The notes beneath the pieces are model-generated. The model did no database searches. It was not told the DNA's origin and saw only the letters and a list, made by a program, of their open reading frames with translations. This document shows, in pieces, positions 1 through 9,603 of a DNA stretch of 64,000 bases (position 1 is its first letter; each line of letters starts with the position of its first letter). Source of the stretch: Colocasia esculenta. Taxonomy: Eukaryota > Streptophyta > Magnoliopsida > Alismatales > Araceae. The stretch is from positions 181,698,348 through 181,762,347 of the forward strand of contig CM024753.1 in NCBI GenBank assembly GCA_014218235.1, read 5' to 3'. The position numbers and the translations under genes were made by a program.

Positions 1-118
1 TGACTTGCTATCTGATTTTGAGTATCGAGTTGGCTCAAGCTCATATTGCTCCTCAGTATCCTCAACAACCTCAGGCTGCTTTCCTTTTGATGATTGTAGT
101 GATGCTTTTGGTCTTTGT
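1..118. other. Flank of the G2 LTR, no gene seen
   Basis: Left edge of the window. Homology to the inverted LTR copy at 60405-62395 begins at about 119, so these bases lie outside that LTR. Short open frames cross this stretch but have no recognisable protein and do not continue beyond the LTR boundary. Confidence 0.4.
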
Positions 119-589
119 TGCACCCATAATTTTTCTCGGATCAATCGAGACATGCATTGGAAGTCAATTGCGTCTTGTCAATTTAGATTCGGGTGTGTAT
201 GATCACTTGTGCATGGGCAAAGCCGTCACTCCGGGACGTATTATTACTCCATTTATCCTTGACTACGTCGAGATATCAAAAATCTATCATCTTGAGGCCA
301 AAATCCTTGTCCCTTGGAAAAACATTCCACATTTTGGGCTACCAACCCAATTTAACATGTTCGAGGTCGAAGTTCTTGTCAATTACGTACTCGAAAAGGG
401 AGAAGATGCGTACAACGCAACCCGGGCGAGTGCAAAATCCCCTCGATGATGCTTAGATAACCACGAACAAACCCTATGCACTGGATCTCTTCAACCCCGA
501 ACATGTGCAGCGAGTAGAAGACTTTCGAGAGACTGGTGCCACATTCTGCCCCCCTGGAGGGTTTTAAAGAGGCAGAGGAGGGCCGTGCT

Positions 590-940
590 CCCAAGGAGGG
601 CTCCAATTGGGTCCGACATACCCCTAAATGGACTGTACAGGCCTAGCGGTCCCTGCTTTGGGCTTGGTTGGCCCCGCTGGACCCCAGCAGGTCCCACCGG
701 CCTCCAAATAGGCCGGTCAAACTCGTTTGGTGTCCAGCGAGTTTGACTGGCCCCTTTTAGGGCCGGTCAAACCCATTGGGGCTCCAGTGGGTTTGACCGC
801 CCCCATTGGGGTGGGTTGAACCCGTTGGAACCTCAGCGGGTTCAAACCTCCCATTTGGGGGGTCCAGTAGGTCCAACAACCGCTTTTTGGGGTCTGTTGA
901 ACCCGCTGGTCCCCTATAGCCCATCTTAACCCCACGTTTC
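590..940. repeat. Short-repeat array in U3 of the G2 LTR
   Basis: Words such as GGGTTTGACCGGCC and CCAGCGGGTTTGA recur in direct and inverted form immediately upstream of the TATA box. The copy at 61620-61900 has the same kind of array with different spacing. A TATA-like TTTAAAA on the minus strand lies at the far side (about 563-572). Confidence 0.55.
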
Positions 941-948
941 TATAAATA
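941..948 (+). promoter_or_regulatory. TATA box of the G2 LTR
   Basis: TATAAATA preceded by the U3 repeat array and followed by a C-rich tract. The second LTR copy has the matching box on the minus strand at 61617-61624. Confidence 0.6.
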
Positions 949-1299
949 CACCCCCCCTCTTTTAGGGGGGATAAAAAAAAAGGGCAATCGAGGAGAGGCA
1001 CTAAGTACCACTTAGTGCAATCCTTGAAGCGTTCGCGGCTCGTGGTTTGTGGTCTGTGGCTTGTGCTCGTGCTTTCGGCTGGTTGTGCAAGTCCATTAGG
1101 GGTATGAATTTACCAAAATGTCCCTAGACTTTGCACTTATACCCTCAGAAGCCTAAGCCATGTACCGTCCGTGTGTCTAATGGATGGCGGCTCATGTGTA
1201 GCTCTTAGAAGTTATGATAATGCCCCATTCTCATAGACCAGATACCTCCAGTCCTTCTAATTGTAGTTATACCCAGCAATTTCTACAAATTGTGGTTAT

Positions 1300-1304
1300 G
1301 CCCT
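1300..1304 (+). repeat. Target site duplication of G1, left
   Basis: gccct precedes the left LTR and gccat follows the right LTR (22103-22107), one mismatch in five. The uninterrupted second copy of the host LTR reads gcact at this place (minus strand of 61283-61287). Confidence 0.6.
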
Positions 1305-1714
1305 TGTTGAACCCGAAACAAATCAGGAGATTAAACAAACTCTGGGTGACAAGATACACCCTCGGGGAACCCGGAACGACCGAGGTTACGAGGTCAGAGT
1401 GCAGCGCACGCCCGAAGCACCGCGGGGACGGAACAAAGCGTACCTCGGACAGCGGAAATCCAGTGACCAGGTCTTCGTTCAAAGCCGCGTACGATCCCGA
1501 TGCGTCGAGGACAATGAAATGCACGTGCCCCTCAAAAACGGGGACAAACGCACGTGAGATGGCCGGAGACGCACGGACGATGCACGCGTGCACGTGCACG
1601 GCACGACCGTCAACCAACGAACCAGCACGGGAGGCCCACAGAGCTCTCTCCCGGAAGAACTGGAGGAAATGGCCAAGAGGGTGGAGGCCCGCCCCTATTT
1701 ATAAAGGGGGGCCG

Positions 1715-2105
1715 AGCGGTGGCACCCCCGCCGGTTCGGCAGGGGGCGCACCCCCGCCGGTTAGGCAGGAGTGGCACCCCCGCCGGTTCGGCAGGAGTGG
1801 CACCCCCGCCGGTTCGGCGGGGATGTCACCCCCGCCGGTTTGGGCGGGGGCCGCACCCCCGTCGGTTCGGCGGGGTGCGCACCCCCACCGGTTCTGGCGG
1901 GGGCCGCACCCCCGCCGGTTCGGCAGGGGGTCGCACCCCCGCCAGTCCAGGCGGGGTGTGCACCCCCCGCCGGTTCGTGGTCACACCCCCGCCAGTTCGC
2001 CCACTCGCGCGCGCACCCCCGTCGGTCAGTGCTTGCCTCGGCGCTCGCGCCCGTCCTCGACGCTCGAGCCGGAAGACCCCCGCCGGGGAGGGTACCCCCG
2101 CCGGT
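1715..2105. repeat. GC-rich palindrome array, left LTR of G1
   Basis: Tandem units of about 22-25 bp built on CCCGCCGGTTCGGCGGGG, itself a near-perfect inverted repeat. The same array is in the right LTR (20620-21050). It creates long Pro/Gly/Arg-rich open frames on both strands that I do not regard as genes. Confidence 0.85.
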
Positions 2106-2197
2106 TTGATCCTCCGAACTGGCGGGGAAAATAAATGAAATGAAATTCGAGGGTATCAGGGTTCGCACCCAATACTCCTCGTAAAATAAATCTTTGT

Positions 2198-2226
2198 CTG
2201 TTTCCTGTAAACAGTCTGGCACGCCC
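2198..2226 (+). promoter_or_regulatory. U5 hairpin plus internal PBS-like motif
   Basis: CTGTTT-loop-AAACAG (2198-2214) is followed directly by CTGGCACGCCC. The core TGGCACGCCC (2217-2226) is identical to the first ten bases of the true PBS 100 bp further on, yet it lies inside the LTR. It is repeated in the right LTR at 21985-22013. Three other LTRs in the window have the same arrangement with different stem sequences. Confidence 0.6.
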
Positions 2227-2317
2227 AAAAAAGATTCTCCATCCCCGAAGAGAGATGTGAGAGAAATAAAATATAAATTTCGAAAAAAAAGAAAAGAAAA
2301 TCCGCGTTCCAACAATC

Positions 2318-2335
2318 TGGCACGCCCGGTGGGAC
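2318..2335 (+). promoter_or_regulatory. Primer-binding site of G1
   Basis: TGGCACGCCCGGTGGGAC begins four bases after the LTR end. The leading TGG would pair with a tRNA 3' CCA. I do not assign the tRNA from memory. Confidence 0.7.
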
Positions 2336-2472
2336 TGTTCCTGCCTTCCATGCATATGTAAAAAGACCGTATGCCGATATAGAAATAAAGATGACTAATT
2401 TCCACATCACAGGTACAAGGAGCGAAAGCCGGCGTCAAAAGCCCGTCTCCACCTGCAATTCAAGCTTGCTCG

Positions 2473-5400
2473 ATGGCCGCCGTCACCTACGGTCCGCAAG
2501 TCATCGCATGCCATGCCAAGTGTGGCTACCTCGCCGTCCCGTTCGTGTTCGGCGATTTTCCTGCAGTGGTGGGATCCCCCTACTTCCTAGGGGTGGTCCC
2601 CGCCGTCCAAGCTACTCCAAAGGCGGCGCCCAAAGCTACTGCAACTAGGGGCACCAAACCCCGCCCAAGTCAAGGCCGAGTCTTCTCGGTTAACACCATC
2701 TCTTGTGTCGCAGTCCCTAGAAAACGGGGACAGCGCCAGGGACGCAGGGGCAACAAGCCCCACGCGGTCGTCTCCAACTCCGGCAAAACCGTACTCGTAG
2801 GAGACATCCGTGTCAGGCTCGATGGAGGCGAGCCGATACTGCCCTGGGACAGAAGCGTCCCCACGGTGGCAACCTCCAACAAATTCGCTCCCCTCCAGGG
2901 GATGCGGCAAGAAGATCGGGACTCCCCAAAAGGAGCCCGACAGGGGCAGGCATCAAGCTCGGCGCCCCAGCCGCCTCGCAAAATGAGGCAAATGTGGGTG
3001 ACCAAGCAGGAAGCCCGCCAGATCAAGCAGGCTAGAGCGGATCAACCCGCCGAAAGCCCCAAGAAGGCGACGGTACCTGGGCGAGAAAAAGCTCAAGAAA
3101 CCGAACCTCCTCGTCCCCGCGGACACAAACGCAGGGGCATTTATAGGAAGCCCAACTTCGTCCCCGCCCAAGAGGAAACTGCTGAAGGGGGAGATGTGAG
3201 TCAAGCCGGAGCTTCCGCACCTCGAGTCTCAGTCTTTGAAAGGCTGAGCGCCTCAGTCTTCACCAGGCTGGGAGCTGCAATCCGTCCAAGCACTCAGAAG
3301 CCCAAGAAGCGGAGAGTGCAGCAGACATCTGAAGAAGGTGGAGGCATGAAAATCTTCACCTGCTATGCTTCTGGAAGGGAAGCACCTGGGCCATCCGGCA
3401 TCCCTGTTGGAGCACTCAGGATAAACGAACCCGGACAGGACGACGAAACCGTCCTCTCGTACACCAGAAACGCTGCCAGAAGACTTCTCCAAGGGCAGCA
3501 AGGCAGTCAGGCCGGACCCTCGAATCTGGGGCAGGTCCTCGAGCCTCCACTCGAGCATGATCAAAGACCCCTCCAGGGGCAGGTCCAGCTGGACCTCGAA
3601 GGAGGGGAACAAGACGAAGTCGCCAGCCTCCACCTCGGAGATCAACAACTGCCGGTCGACGGGGATCAAGCCGAAGTGTTCCTCATGCCGCCAACCAGGG
3701 CCGCCTTCCAAGCAATGACGGACGACGCCAAGTATGATTTCATACAGCGTTGGCAGGCTGAAATGGCCAACCTCCTGACAGAGCGAGGGCAGCAGGCAGG
3801 GGCAAATGCGCTGCGCCGCCTGGTGCCGACGGCAAACCAAAATGCTCGGGCAAGACATCAACAAGGCGACTTGCCAGATGTCAACCCACGCGCAGCTGCG
3901 GTCAACGACTATACCGTCGATCCGGTCCAACAGCCGCGCAGGGGCATAAACTCCCAAGCCTCCGCGGCTGAAGATATCGTCGCCCAGCGACGAATGATTG
4001 AAAAGATCGTGGACGACCGCTTCGCTCAGCGAGGCGAGGGAACTGCCACTGTAGATCTCTACAGCGTGCCATATCCCGTCCACCATCAATTCAAGAAGCT
4101 GCCACCGGACTTCCCCAAGGCGCCGAAGTTGCAGAAGTTCGATGGGCAGGGCTTGCCAAACGAGCACCTGGCCTACTATATAACGGCCATGGGAGAGGTG
4201 GCATTCGATGAATCCTACCTCCTCTGTTACTTCGCAACGTCCTTGACAGGCACCGCCTTCCAGTGGTACTCCAGGTTGAGGCCCAATTCCATCGTCGACT
4301 GGGCCGACCTCCAAAAGAAGTTCATCGACCGTTTCCAAACGGCCGAGAGAAAGGTGTCGCTTGCAGAGCTGTACTCCCTCAGGCAAAGAAAAGGAGAAAC
4401 GGCACTCGACTTCATCAAGCGGTGGCGTGACTTCAGCATGAGGTGCGACAACCCCCCGACGCAAGAAGATGCCATAACCATCTGTCGACGGGGCCTGGCA
4501 GCGCAGATAAGTGAAAAGCTGCTGGGAACAAACATCAAGGGTTTTGACCAGCTCAACGCGGTCGTGGCAGAGATCGAGATGTTCTTCGCCGATAACCCGA
4601 TGCAAGCTCCTCCGCGAATCAAGCCGGGCAAGGAGCGGGCCGTGGGCAAAGAAGCCAATGCTGTGGACTTCGCCCCGCAAAGCAAGGGGAAGAAGATCAT
4701 GACCTCCGGCGCTCCAAGCAAGAAGGTGGAAGAAAAGCCGCCTCCAACTTCATTGCTACAGCGTATGAGCACGCCGTATTCCTTCAAAAGGGACCATACA
4801 AAGATGCTCTTCAAGCTGTGCATGAAGAATGACCTGCTCAAGCTTCCGGCGCTAAGAAGACCAAGTGAAGCGGATAGAGTGGATGAGTCAAATTACTGTC
4901 TCTACCACCGCATGCTGGGGCACTCCATTGAAGACTGCTACGTCTTCAAAAATGAAATACAGAAGCTGATCCAGAGTCTCCTCATCACCATGCATGAACA
5001 TTTGGTCGATCCTCCACAGCCCCATGCTTGGGATCAATCGAGGCAGTCGGCCAATGTCATCCATGTCAATGCGCCGCCTCCCGAACCAGAAGACCCCGAG
5101 GCAAATCCTTGGGACGCTCATTCCACGAATGGCTGGGAAGGGGATCATCCCTCAGCCTCGGAGCACAGGACATGGTCGGAGACAGTGCAAAACCTGGAAA
5201 GGCAGGTTCAATCTCTGCGGCACGGGCAGCGCCAAACGCTGATGTACCTGAGGACCATGCAAGAAAGTCTGACGACCCTCCAGCAAGGACTCCAGGGGCC
5301 TGTAGGCACACCTGCGCCCCGGACGCGCCCTCCCTGCGGGGGGTGGATCTCGGAGGAGTCTTCAAACCCGTCTGATGATGAAATCGCCGGAAGATTATAT

Positions 5401-8400
5401 TCCTTCCCGCGCCATCGGACACTGACACTCTACCGTACCTGCATGCGAGCAGGATTATTAGGCTGCCAGCCGCCAACAAGCGTCCCGCCAAACTACTGCA
5501 TATACCATCAAGATGCAGGGCACGCGTTAGAGGACTGCCACGTCTTTAAAGACAAGGTTGAAGCATGGATCAACCAAGGGATTATCGACTTGGGCAACGC
5601 CCGTGTCAACCCACCGCAGCCTCACATTCGCGAATGGACAGACCATTCAGCTGACGTTGTCACGCATACAGTCAACGTCATCGACCCACCGGAAGTTTAT
5701 ACACCGGTGGCCTTCACTTTTCCTGACCCGGATATGATAGAAGGCGGCTCATCAGGCGAAGCCCCTACTTGGTGGTGCCCGGGAGGGAGAATCCCCCACC
5801 GCAGTCACTTGGCGATCGGAAATGTTGGGGAAATCTTCGAGAAGCTCCTGCAACGAGGTGTCGTGATGGCTCACACACCGCCACCGACGTACACTGAAAG
5901 GGAGCTGAATCACCCCATGTACTGTCGGTATCACGCCATGTTGCTGCACCCTACAGACAGGTGCCCTGATGTCTGGGATTGGGTCGAGTCCCTTATCCAA
6001 AAGGGGAAAATCGACCCGGAAGGCAATTCCATGGTCCTAATAAGAGCCAGGGAAGCAGCCCAGCGGGAATTTGAAGAAAGCGACTATATGCGCTTCAAGA
6101 ACCTCCAAGCCCCCGAAGCTGATGAACGAGGATGGCTCGTACCGCCGATGCCGTCCATAGCTGACACTGAAGGCGCGAGCTTGGGGCAGCAATTCAGGAA
6201 TATATCCCTGAAAGAGCAGCCCATCTTAAGATATAATCAAGAGAACCCGGATATGACAGAAGGCGGCTCATCTGACGAGGCCCCTGCCTTATGGTATCCC
6301 GGGTGGCGAGTCTCCCCGAATCCCTTTGCGACCGCAAAGACAGGGGAGATCTTCGAAAGACTCTTGCAGCAAGGCTGTGTAAAAGCGCACAGGCCGCCAC
6401 CAACATACACGGAGAGGGAAATAAACCACCCCATGTATTGCAAATACCATGCCATGTTGCTGCATCCTACGGATATGTGTCCGATTGTCCGAGACTGGGT
6501 CAAATCCCTCATCCAAGAGAGAAAGATCGACTCAGAAGGCAACCCGATAATTCAGTCCGAGGCCAGGCAAGAAGCCCAGCAACAACCTCCTCGGCGGAAA
6601 AAGGGGTCTCGACGACACCAAGTCTCCCCTCCCCGCAAGCAAACTCCGGAAAATAGGAGTAAGGGGCAGTGCTTTGAGAATTCGCCTCCGCGAATACTCA
6701 AGCGGCAAGATAAAGACCGCAGGGGCAAGCAGCCAGTGACGGAGCCGGCCACCCAAGAGCCAAGCCCCTACTGGGCCGAATTTCAACAACTGCCGCCCGA
6801 GATAATCGAGCAAGCAATTGACTCCACTTTCCAGCATCAGCAAGATGAAGCTGGCTGGACGACGGTGGCGTCCAGAATGCACACTCTGTCAGCGTTCCCT
6901 AAGAGGGTAAAGTCGCACGGTCGCCTTGGTCGCGAGACTACCCCTCAAGCGACAGAACAAGCCAAGCCGCTAACGCCGCTTGAAATGGCGTGCGCAGTGC
7001 AGCAAGAAAAGAACCGGCGCAAGAACATGAAAAGGCGCCTAAAGAAGCAAGCTGAGCAAGAGGAGGCCGCGGCAGCCCCAGCAGAGCTTACTCCACTCCA
7101 GAAGCTGCAAAAGCTCATTGATGATCTGGAGGAGTATATCCCCTCTAAGCCCACTTGGGGAGTCCCTCTGGACATTTACATCCCGTGGGAAGAAATGGAG
7201 CGCAAAACAAGGCTTAAAAGCTGGCTCCACCAAATGCTACAAAGGGCTCAAGAAGGCGAGAAGCTGCCTCTGCCCGAAGAACTGGCCATCTTCTATAAGG
7301 AAGATGAAATCACCATCGAGAAGTTGGAGGAAATGCTGAAAGACTTCTCGTGCAACATGGTGTCGATACCGCCGCCTGCGAGCTTGCAATCACCGGCTGT
7401 TACGCCCCCTGTGGCAACATATCGGCGCCGCAACCGAGGCAAAGGAAAAGGCCGTGGACGAGGAAAGAAATCCTCCCCGTCCCTCAGCGAGAAAACCAGC
7501 TCGCCCGACCTGGGCAAGACTATCGTCTTCCGAGGAGAAGAGCCTCAGCCTGCCCCGGAAATAGAGGTGCGGGCGAACTCCTTCATCTTCGACCCGTCTG
7601 ACGAGGAAGAAGAAGAGCAGCAGGATATCGCTAGTAGGCTCTCCGACCGGAGGGCCACCCAGCCGGTCCCCTTCGTCCTGTCTGACGAAGAAGAGTATGG
7701 GGGATGGGCGATCCCCAACAAGCCTTTCAACCGGAAAATTCTTGAATCGGCCGCCCGGCCCGCTCCGTCCAGAAGCGGCAAAGAAGAAACTGCCGCCCCG
7801 GAGGAAGATTGCTTGGGCTCGTTATTCGAAGAAAAGCCGGACGAGCAACCAGCGGCAAGACAGGTCAACCAATTCGGGCAACCGATAAAGGCCCTGGAGG
7901 ATACTGTCCCACCATTGGATCAAACCCGTGCCCGGGCTGACCGCAAAATCATACAGCATATGAAGCGGTTCCCAACCAACATCACCATATGGGACGCCAT
8001 TGCCTGGAGCAAAGATTTGAGAACGGCGCTCGTCAAAATCTTGCAAGAGCCCGAGGTCTACGAAGCTGACGTGACCGAAGTCCAGGCGCAAGCCCTAGAA
8101 GCACTGGTGGCAGAGGTGACCTTCTCTGACAAAGACATGTTGTTGCCGATGCTATACCACACCCGCCCGTTGTACATGCAAGGAAAAGTCAATGGGCACG
8201 AACTCAACCGGATCCTGGTTGACCCCGGGGCGTCGATCAATATCATGCCTCTGAAGACTTTCAAGGCTCTGTATCTTACGCCCTACTTGCAAAGGGTAAA
8301 TGACATCAGAATCGCTGGATTCAACCAGAATTCTGAGAACGCCTTGGGAAAGGTGGAAGTGCAGCTGGCCATGGACGGCCTCACTACTAAGGTCGTGTTT

Positions 8401-9603
8401 TACATCATTAACGCAAACACGTCTTACAAAGCCCTCCTGGGAAGACCCTGGCTCCATGAAAACCGGGTCGTCCCCTCGACTCTCCACCAATGTATAAAAT
8501 ACATCAAAGAAGGAGAGCAGCACACGGTCTTTGCAGACCGAGCCCCGTTCCGCCCAAATGAATGCAACTTGGCGGACGCCCAGCTATACCTCGGCGAACC
8601 TCTCAGGGAGCCAGCAACTGCGTCAAAAGGCAAGGAAAAGCAAAATGCCGACGCAAATCAAGCAAGCCAGGGTCAAGAGGAAGAGGAGCTCTTCACGGTC
8701 AACAAAGACCTCCTTGAAGCTCACCGGCTCAGCCGCCTCGCCGAATCCACCACGCCCGGGCCAAGTTGCCCAGAAAGGCGTGAGATCAACTACGAAGCAA
8801 ACGCCATCGGCGAGATCATCAACCGAAGCATCTCCTTGCCGCCGGCGTACATGCAATTACTCTTCCACAGGGAGGAGCAATGGGTGGAACGACTGAAGAC
8901 ATTCATTGTCACCCATTACAGAAATGATAGTCTCGAGAAGGGCGAGACGCCGAAGCCGATCATCTTCTACAAAGGAGACCCGCTGCCACGTGGGCCCCTC
9001 GAAGACGACTTTGGCTGGAGTCAAACGACTCAAGTCGCCCCAGAGCCCGTCCAAGAAATGGACGACATGCCCGAGCACATCAAGAAATTGTGCCAAAGGC
9101 AAAAAGTTGCACAAATGCAAGACCCCTCGCGACGGGAGTACTTCCACCAGCTGTGGTACCCGAAGCAACTCCGGGGGCAACCCCCCTATTGTGCAAAAGA
9201 CACTCGGGGGTTGGGCTATGGTCAGGCGGCGGAATGCGAGGCCTACTATGCGGTCAACACCGTTGGGCTCGCGCCTCTACCTGATCATTGCCCCTCTGAT
9301 GGGCAATCTCCTACCCCGCTACAAAACCACAGCAGGGGGAGGCCGCCCTCGTCCTATCAAATGGGGCGTCGTGTCAAGAAGCGCCTCAAAGCGAAGGGGG
9401 TCACTTCTGGCCGATCACAGAAGAAGGCTTCAAATACTATGACGTCCACGTCGCTGACTCCGATGAAGAAAAGGATTTCATCGACCTACAGCCGGCGCCC
9501 CGTGAACTCGAAGACGGCGGACAAGCTACTGTCGACGAACTGGTCGAACTCGACCTCGGGGAACCAAAAGAACCCCGACCAATCTTCGTCAGCGCCCTCT
9601 TGA
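2473..9603 (+). CDS. G1 gag-protease polyprotein
   Basis: A 2376-residue open frame, very long for a gag-pro. Residues 1-100 are an N-terminal extra region also found in G2 (23312-23471). A retrotransposon gag core lies at about 536-720. Four knuckle modules with C-x2-[YR]-H-x4-H-x4-C spacing follow at about 807, 1006, 1150 and 1322; the last two are within a tandem duplication. Lys/Glu-rich linkers precede an aspartic protease with a VDPGAS active-site motif near 1915. After about residue 2290 the frame stops matching G3, so the last 70 or so residues are probably read out of frame. The first ATG after the PBS that keeps the G2-conserved N-terminus was taken as start. Confidence 0.85.
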   Translation: MAAVTYGPQVIACHAKCGYLAVPFVFGDFPAVVGSPYFLGVVPAVQATPKAAPKATATRGTKPRPSQGRVFSVNTISCVAVPRKRGQRQGRRGNKPHAVVSNSGKTVLVGDIRVRLDGGEPILPWDRSVPTVATSNKFAPLQGMRQEDRDSPKGARQGQASSSAPQPPRKMRQMWVTKQEARQIKQARADQPAESPKKATVPGREKAQETEPPRPRGHKRRGIYRKPNFVPAQEETAEGGDVSQAGASAPRVSVFERLSASVFTRLGAAIRPSTQKPKKRRVQQTSEEGGGMKIFTCYASGREAPGPSGIPVGALRINEPGQDDETVLSYTRNAARRLLQGQQGSQAGPSNLGQVLEPPLEHDQRPLQGQVQLDLEGGEQDEVASLHLGDQQLPVDGDQAEVFLMPPTRAAFQAMTDDAKYDFIQRWQAEMANLLTERGQQAGANALRRLVPTANQNARARHQQGDLPDVNPRAAAVNDYTVDPVQQPRRGINSQASAAEDIVAQRRMIEKIVDDRFAQRGEGTATVDLYSVPYPVHHQFKKLPPDFPKAPKLQKFDGQGLPNEHLAYYITAMGEVAFDESYLLCYFATSLTGTAFQWYSRLRPNSIVDWADLQKKFIDRFQTAERKVSLAELYSLRQRKGETALDFIKRWRDFSMRCDNPPTQEDAITICRRGLAAQISEKLLGTNIKGFDQLNAVVAEIEMFFADNPMQAPPRIKPGKERAVGKEANAVDFAPQSKGKKIMTSGAPSKKVEEKPPPTSLLQRMSTPYSFKRDHTKMLFKLCMKNDLLKLPALRRPSEADRVDESNYCLYHRMLGHSIEDCYVFKNEIQKLIQSLLITMHEHLVDPPQPHAWDQSRQSANVIHVNAPPPEPEDPEANPWDAHSTNGWEGDHPSASEHRTWSETVQNLERQVQSLRHGQRQTLMYLRTMQESLTTLQQGLQGPVGTPAPRTRPPCGGWISEESSNPSDDEIAGRLYSFPRHRTLTLYRTCMRAGLLGCQPPTSVPPNYCIYHQDAGHALEDCHVFKDKVEAWINQGIIDLGNARVNPPQPHIREWTDHSADVVTHTVNVIDPPEVYTPVAFTFPDPDMIEGGSSGEAPTWWCPGGRIPHRSHLAIGNVGEIFEKLLQRGVVMAHTPPPTYTERELNHPMYCRYHAMLLHPTDRCPDVWDWVESLIQKGKIDPEGNSMVLIRAREAAQREFEESDYMRFKNLQAPEADERGWLVPPMPSIADTEGASLGQQFRNISLKEQPILRYNQENPDMTEGGSSDEAPALWYPGWRVSPNPFATAKTGEIFERLLQQGCVKAHRPPPTYTEREINHPMYCKYHAMLLHPTDMCPIVRDWVKSLIQERKIDSEGNPIIQSEARQEAQQQPPRRKKGSRRHQVSPPRKQTPENRSKGQCFENSPPRILKRQDKDRRGKQPVTEPATQEPSPYWAEFQQLPPEIIEQAIDSTFQHQQDEAGWTTVASRMHTLSAFPKRVKSHGRLGRETTPQATEQAKPLTPLEMACAVQQEKNRRKNMKRRLKKQAEQEEAAAAPAELTPLQKLQKLIDDLEEYIPSKPTWGVPLDIYIPWEEMERKTRLKSWLHQMLQRAQEGEKLPLPEELAIFYKEDEITIEKLEEMLKDFSCNMVSIPPPASLQSPAVTPPVATYRRRNRGKGKGRGRGKKSSPSLSEKTSSPDLGKTIVFRGEEPQPAPEIEVRANSFIFDPSDEEEEEQQDIASRLSDRRATQPVPFVLSDEEEYGGWAIPNKPFNRKILESAARPAPSRSGKEETAAPEEDCLGSLFEEKPDEQPAARQVNQFGQPIKALEDTVPPLDQTRARADRKIIQHMKRFPTNITIWDAIAWSKDLRTALVKILQEPEVYEADVTEVQAQALEALVAEVTFSDKDMLLPMLYHTRPLYMQGKVNGHELNRILVDPGASINIMPLKTFKALYLTPYLQRVNDIRIAGFNQNSENALGKVEVQLAMDGLTTKVVFYIINANTSYKALLGRPWLHENRVVPSTLHQCIKYIKEGEQHTVFADRAPFRPNECNLADAQLYLGEPLREPATASKGKEKQNADANQASQGQEEEELFTVNKDLLEAHRLSRLAESTTPGPSCPERREINYEANAIGEIINRSISLPPAYMQLLFHREEQWVERLKTFIVTHYRNDSLEKGETPKPIIFYKGDPLPRGPLEDDFGWSQTTQVAPEPVQEMDDMPEHIKKLCQRQKVAQMQDPSRREYFHQLWYPKQLRGQPPYCAKDTRGLGYGQAAECEAYYAVNTVGLAPLPDHCPSDGQSPTPLQNHSRGRPPSSYQMGRRVKKRLKAKGVTSGRSQKKASNTMTSTSLTPMKKRISSTYSRRPVNSKTADKLLSTNWSNSTSGNQKNPDQSSSAPS

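Larger units (their letters stand above)
119..1304 (+). mobile_element. LTR of gypsy element G2, 5' part (split by G1)
   Basis: The sequence from about 119 matches, in reverse, 62395 down to 61290. It contains a GC-rich block of direct and inverted repeats (about 590-930), a TATA box at 941-948 and a leader after it, as expected for U3 and R of an LTR. The LTR resumes at 22108 after the 20.8-kb element G1 and ends at about 23091, next to a primer-binding site. Joined across G1, the LTR would be roughly 2.2 kb. The start at TG 119 is set by the end of homology with the second copy and is the weakest point of the call. Confidence 0.65.
1305..2314 (+). mobile_element. G1 left LTR, internally deleted
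   Basis: This LTR is about 1.0 kb against 1.9 kb for the right one. Both share the first part up to GATCCTCCGA, then the left copy jumps to the GGAAAATAAATG found near the right LTR's 3' end. About 0.9 kb is missing, including the sense TATA box and all sequence just after it. The antisense-facing TATTTATAAA at 1696-1705 and most of the palindrome array remain. Confidence 0.88.

Noticed and set aside
18..449. 143-codon open frame at the window start
   Set aside because: It crosses the LTR boundary at 119 and is not conserved in the second LTR copy at 62400.
1214..2134. Long open frames on both strands in the LTRs of G1 (also 20006-21352, 20596-21345, 1761-2438)
   Set aside because: They translate the GC-rich palindrome array into Pro/Gly/Arg repeats and differ between the two LTRs; not proteins.
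3253..4680. 475-codon open frame on the minus strand across gag
   Set aside because: It lies exactly opposite the gag domain, has no recognisable motif and follows from the base composition of the coding strand.
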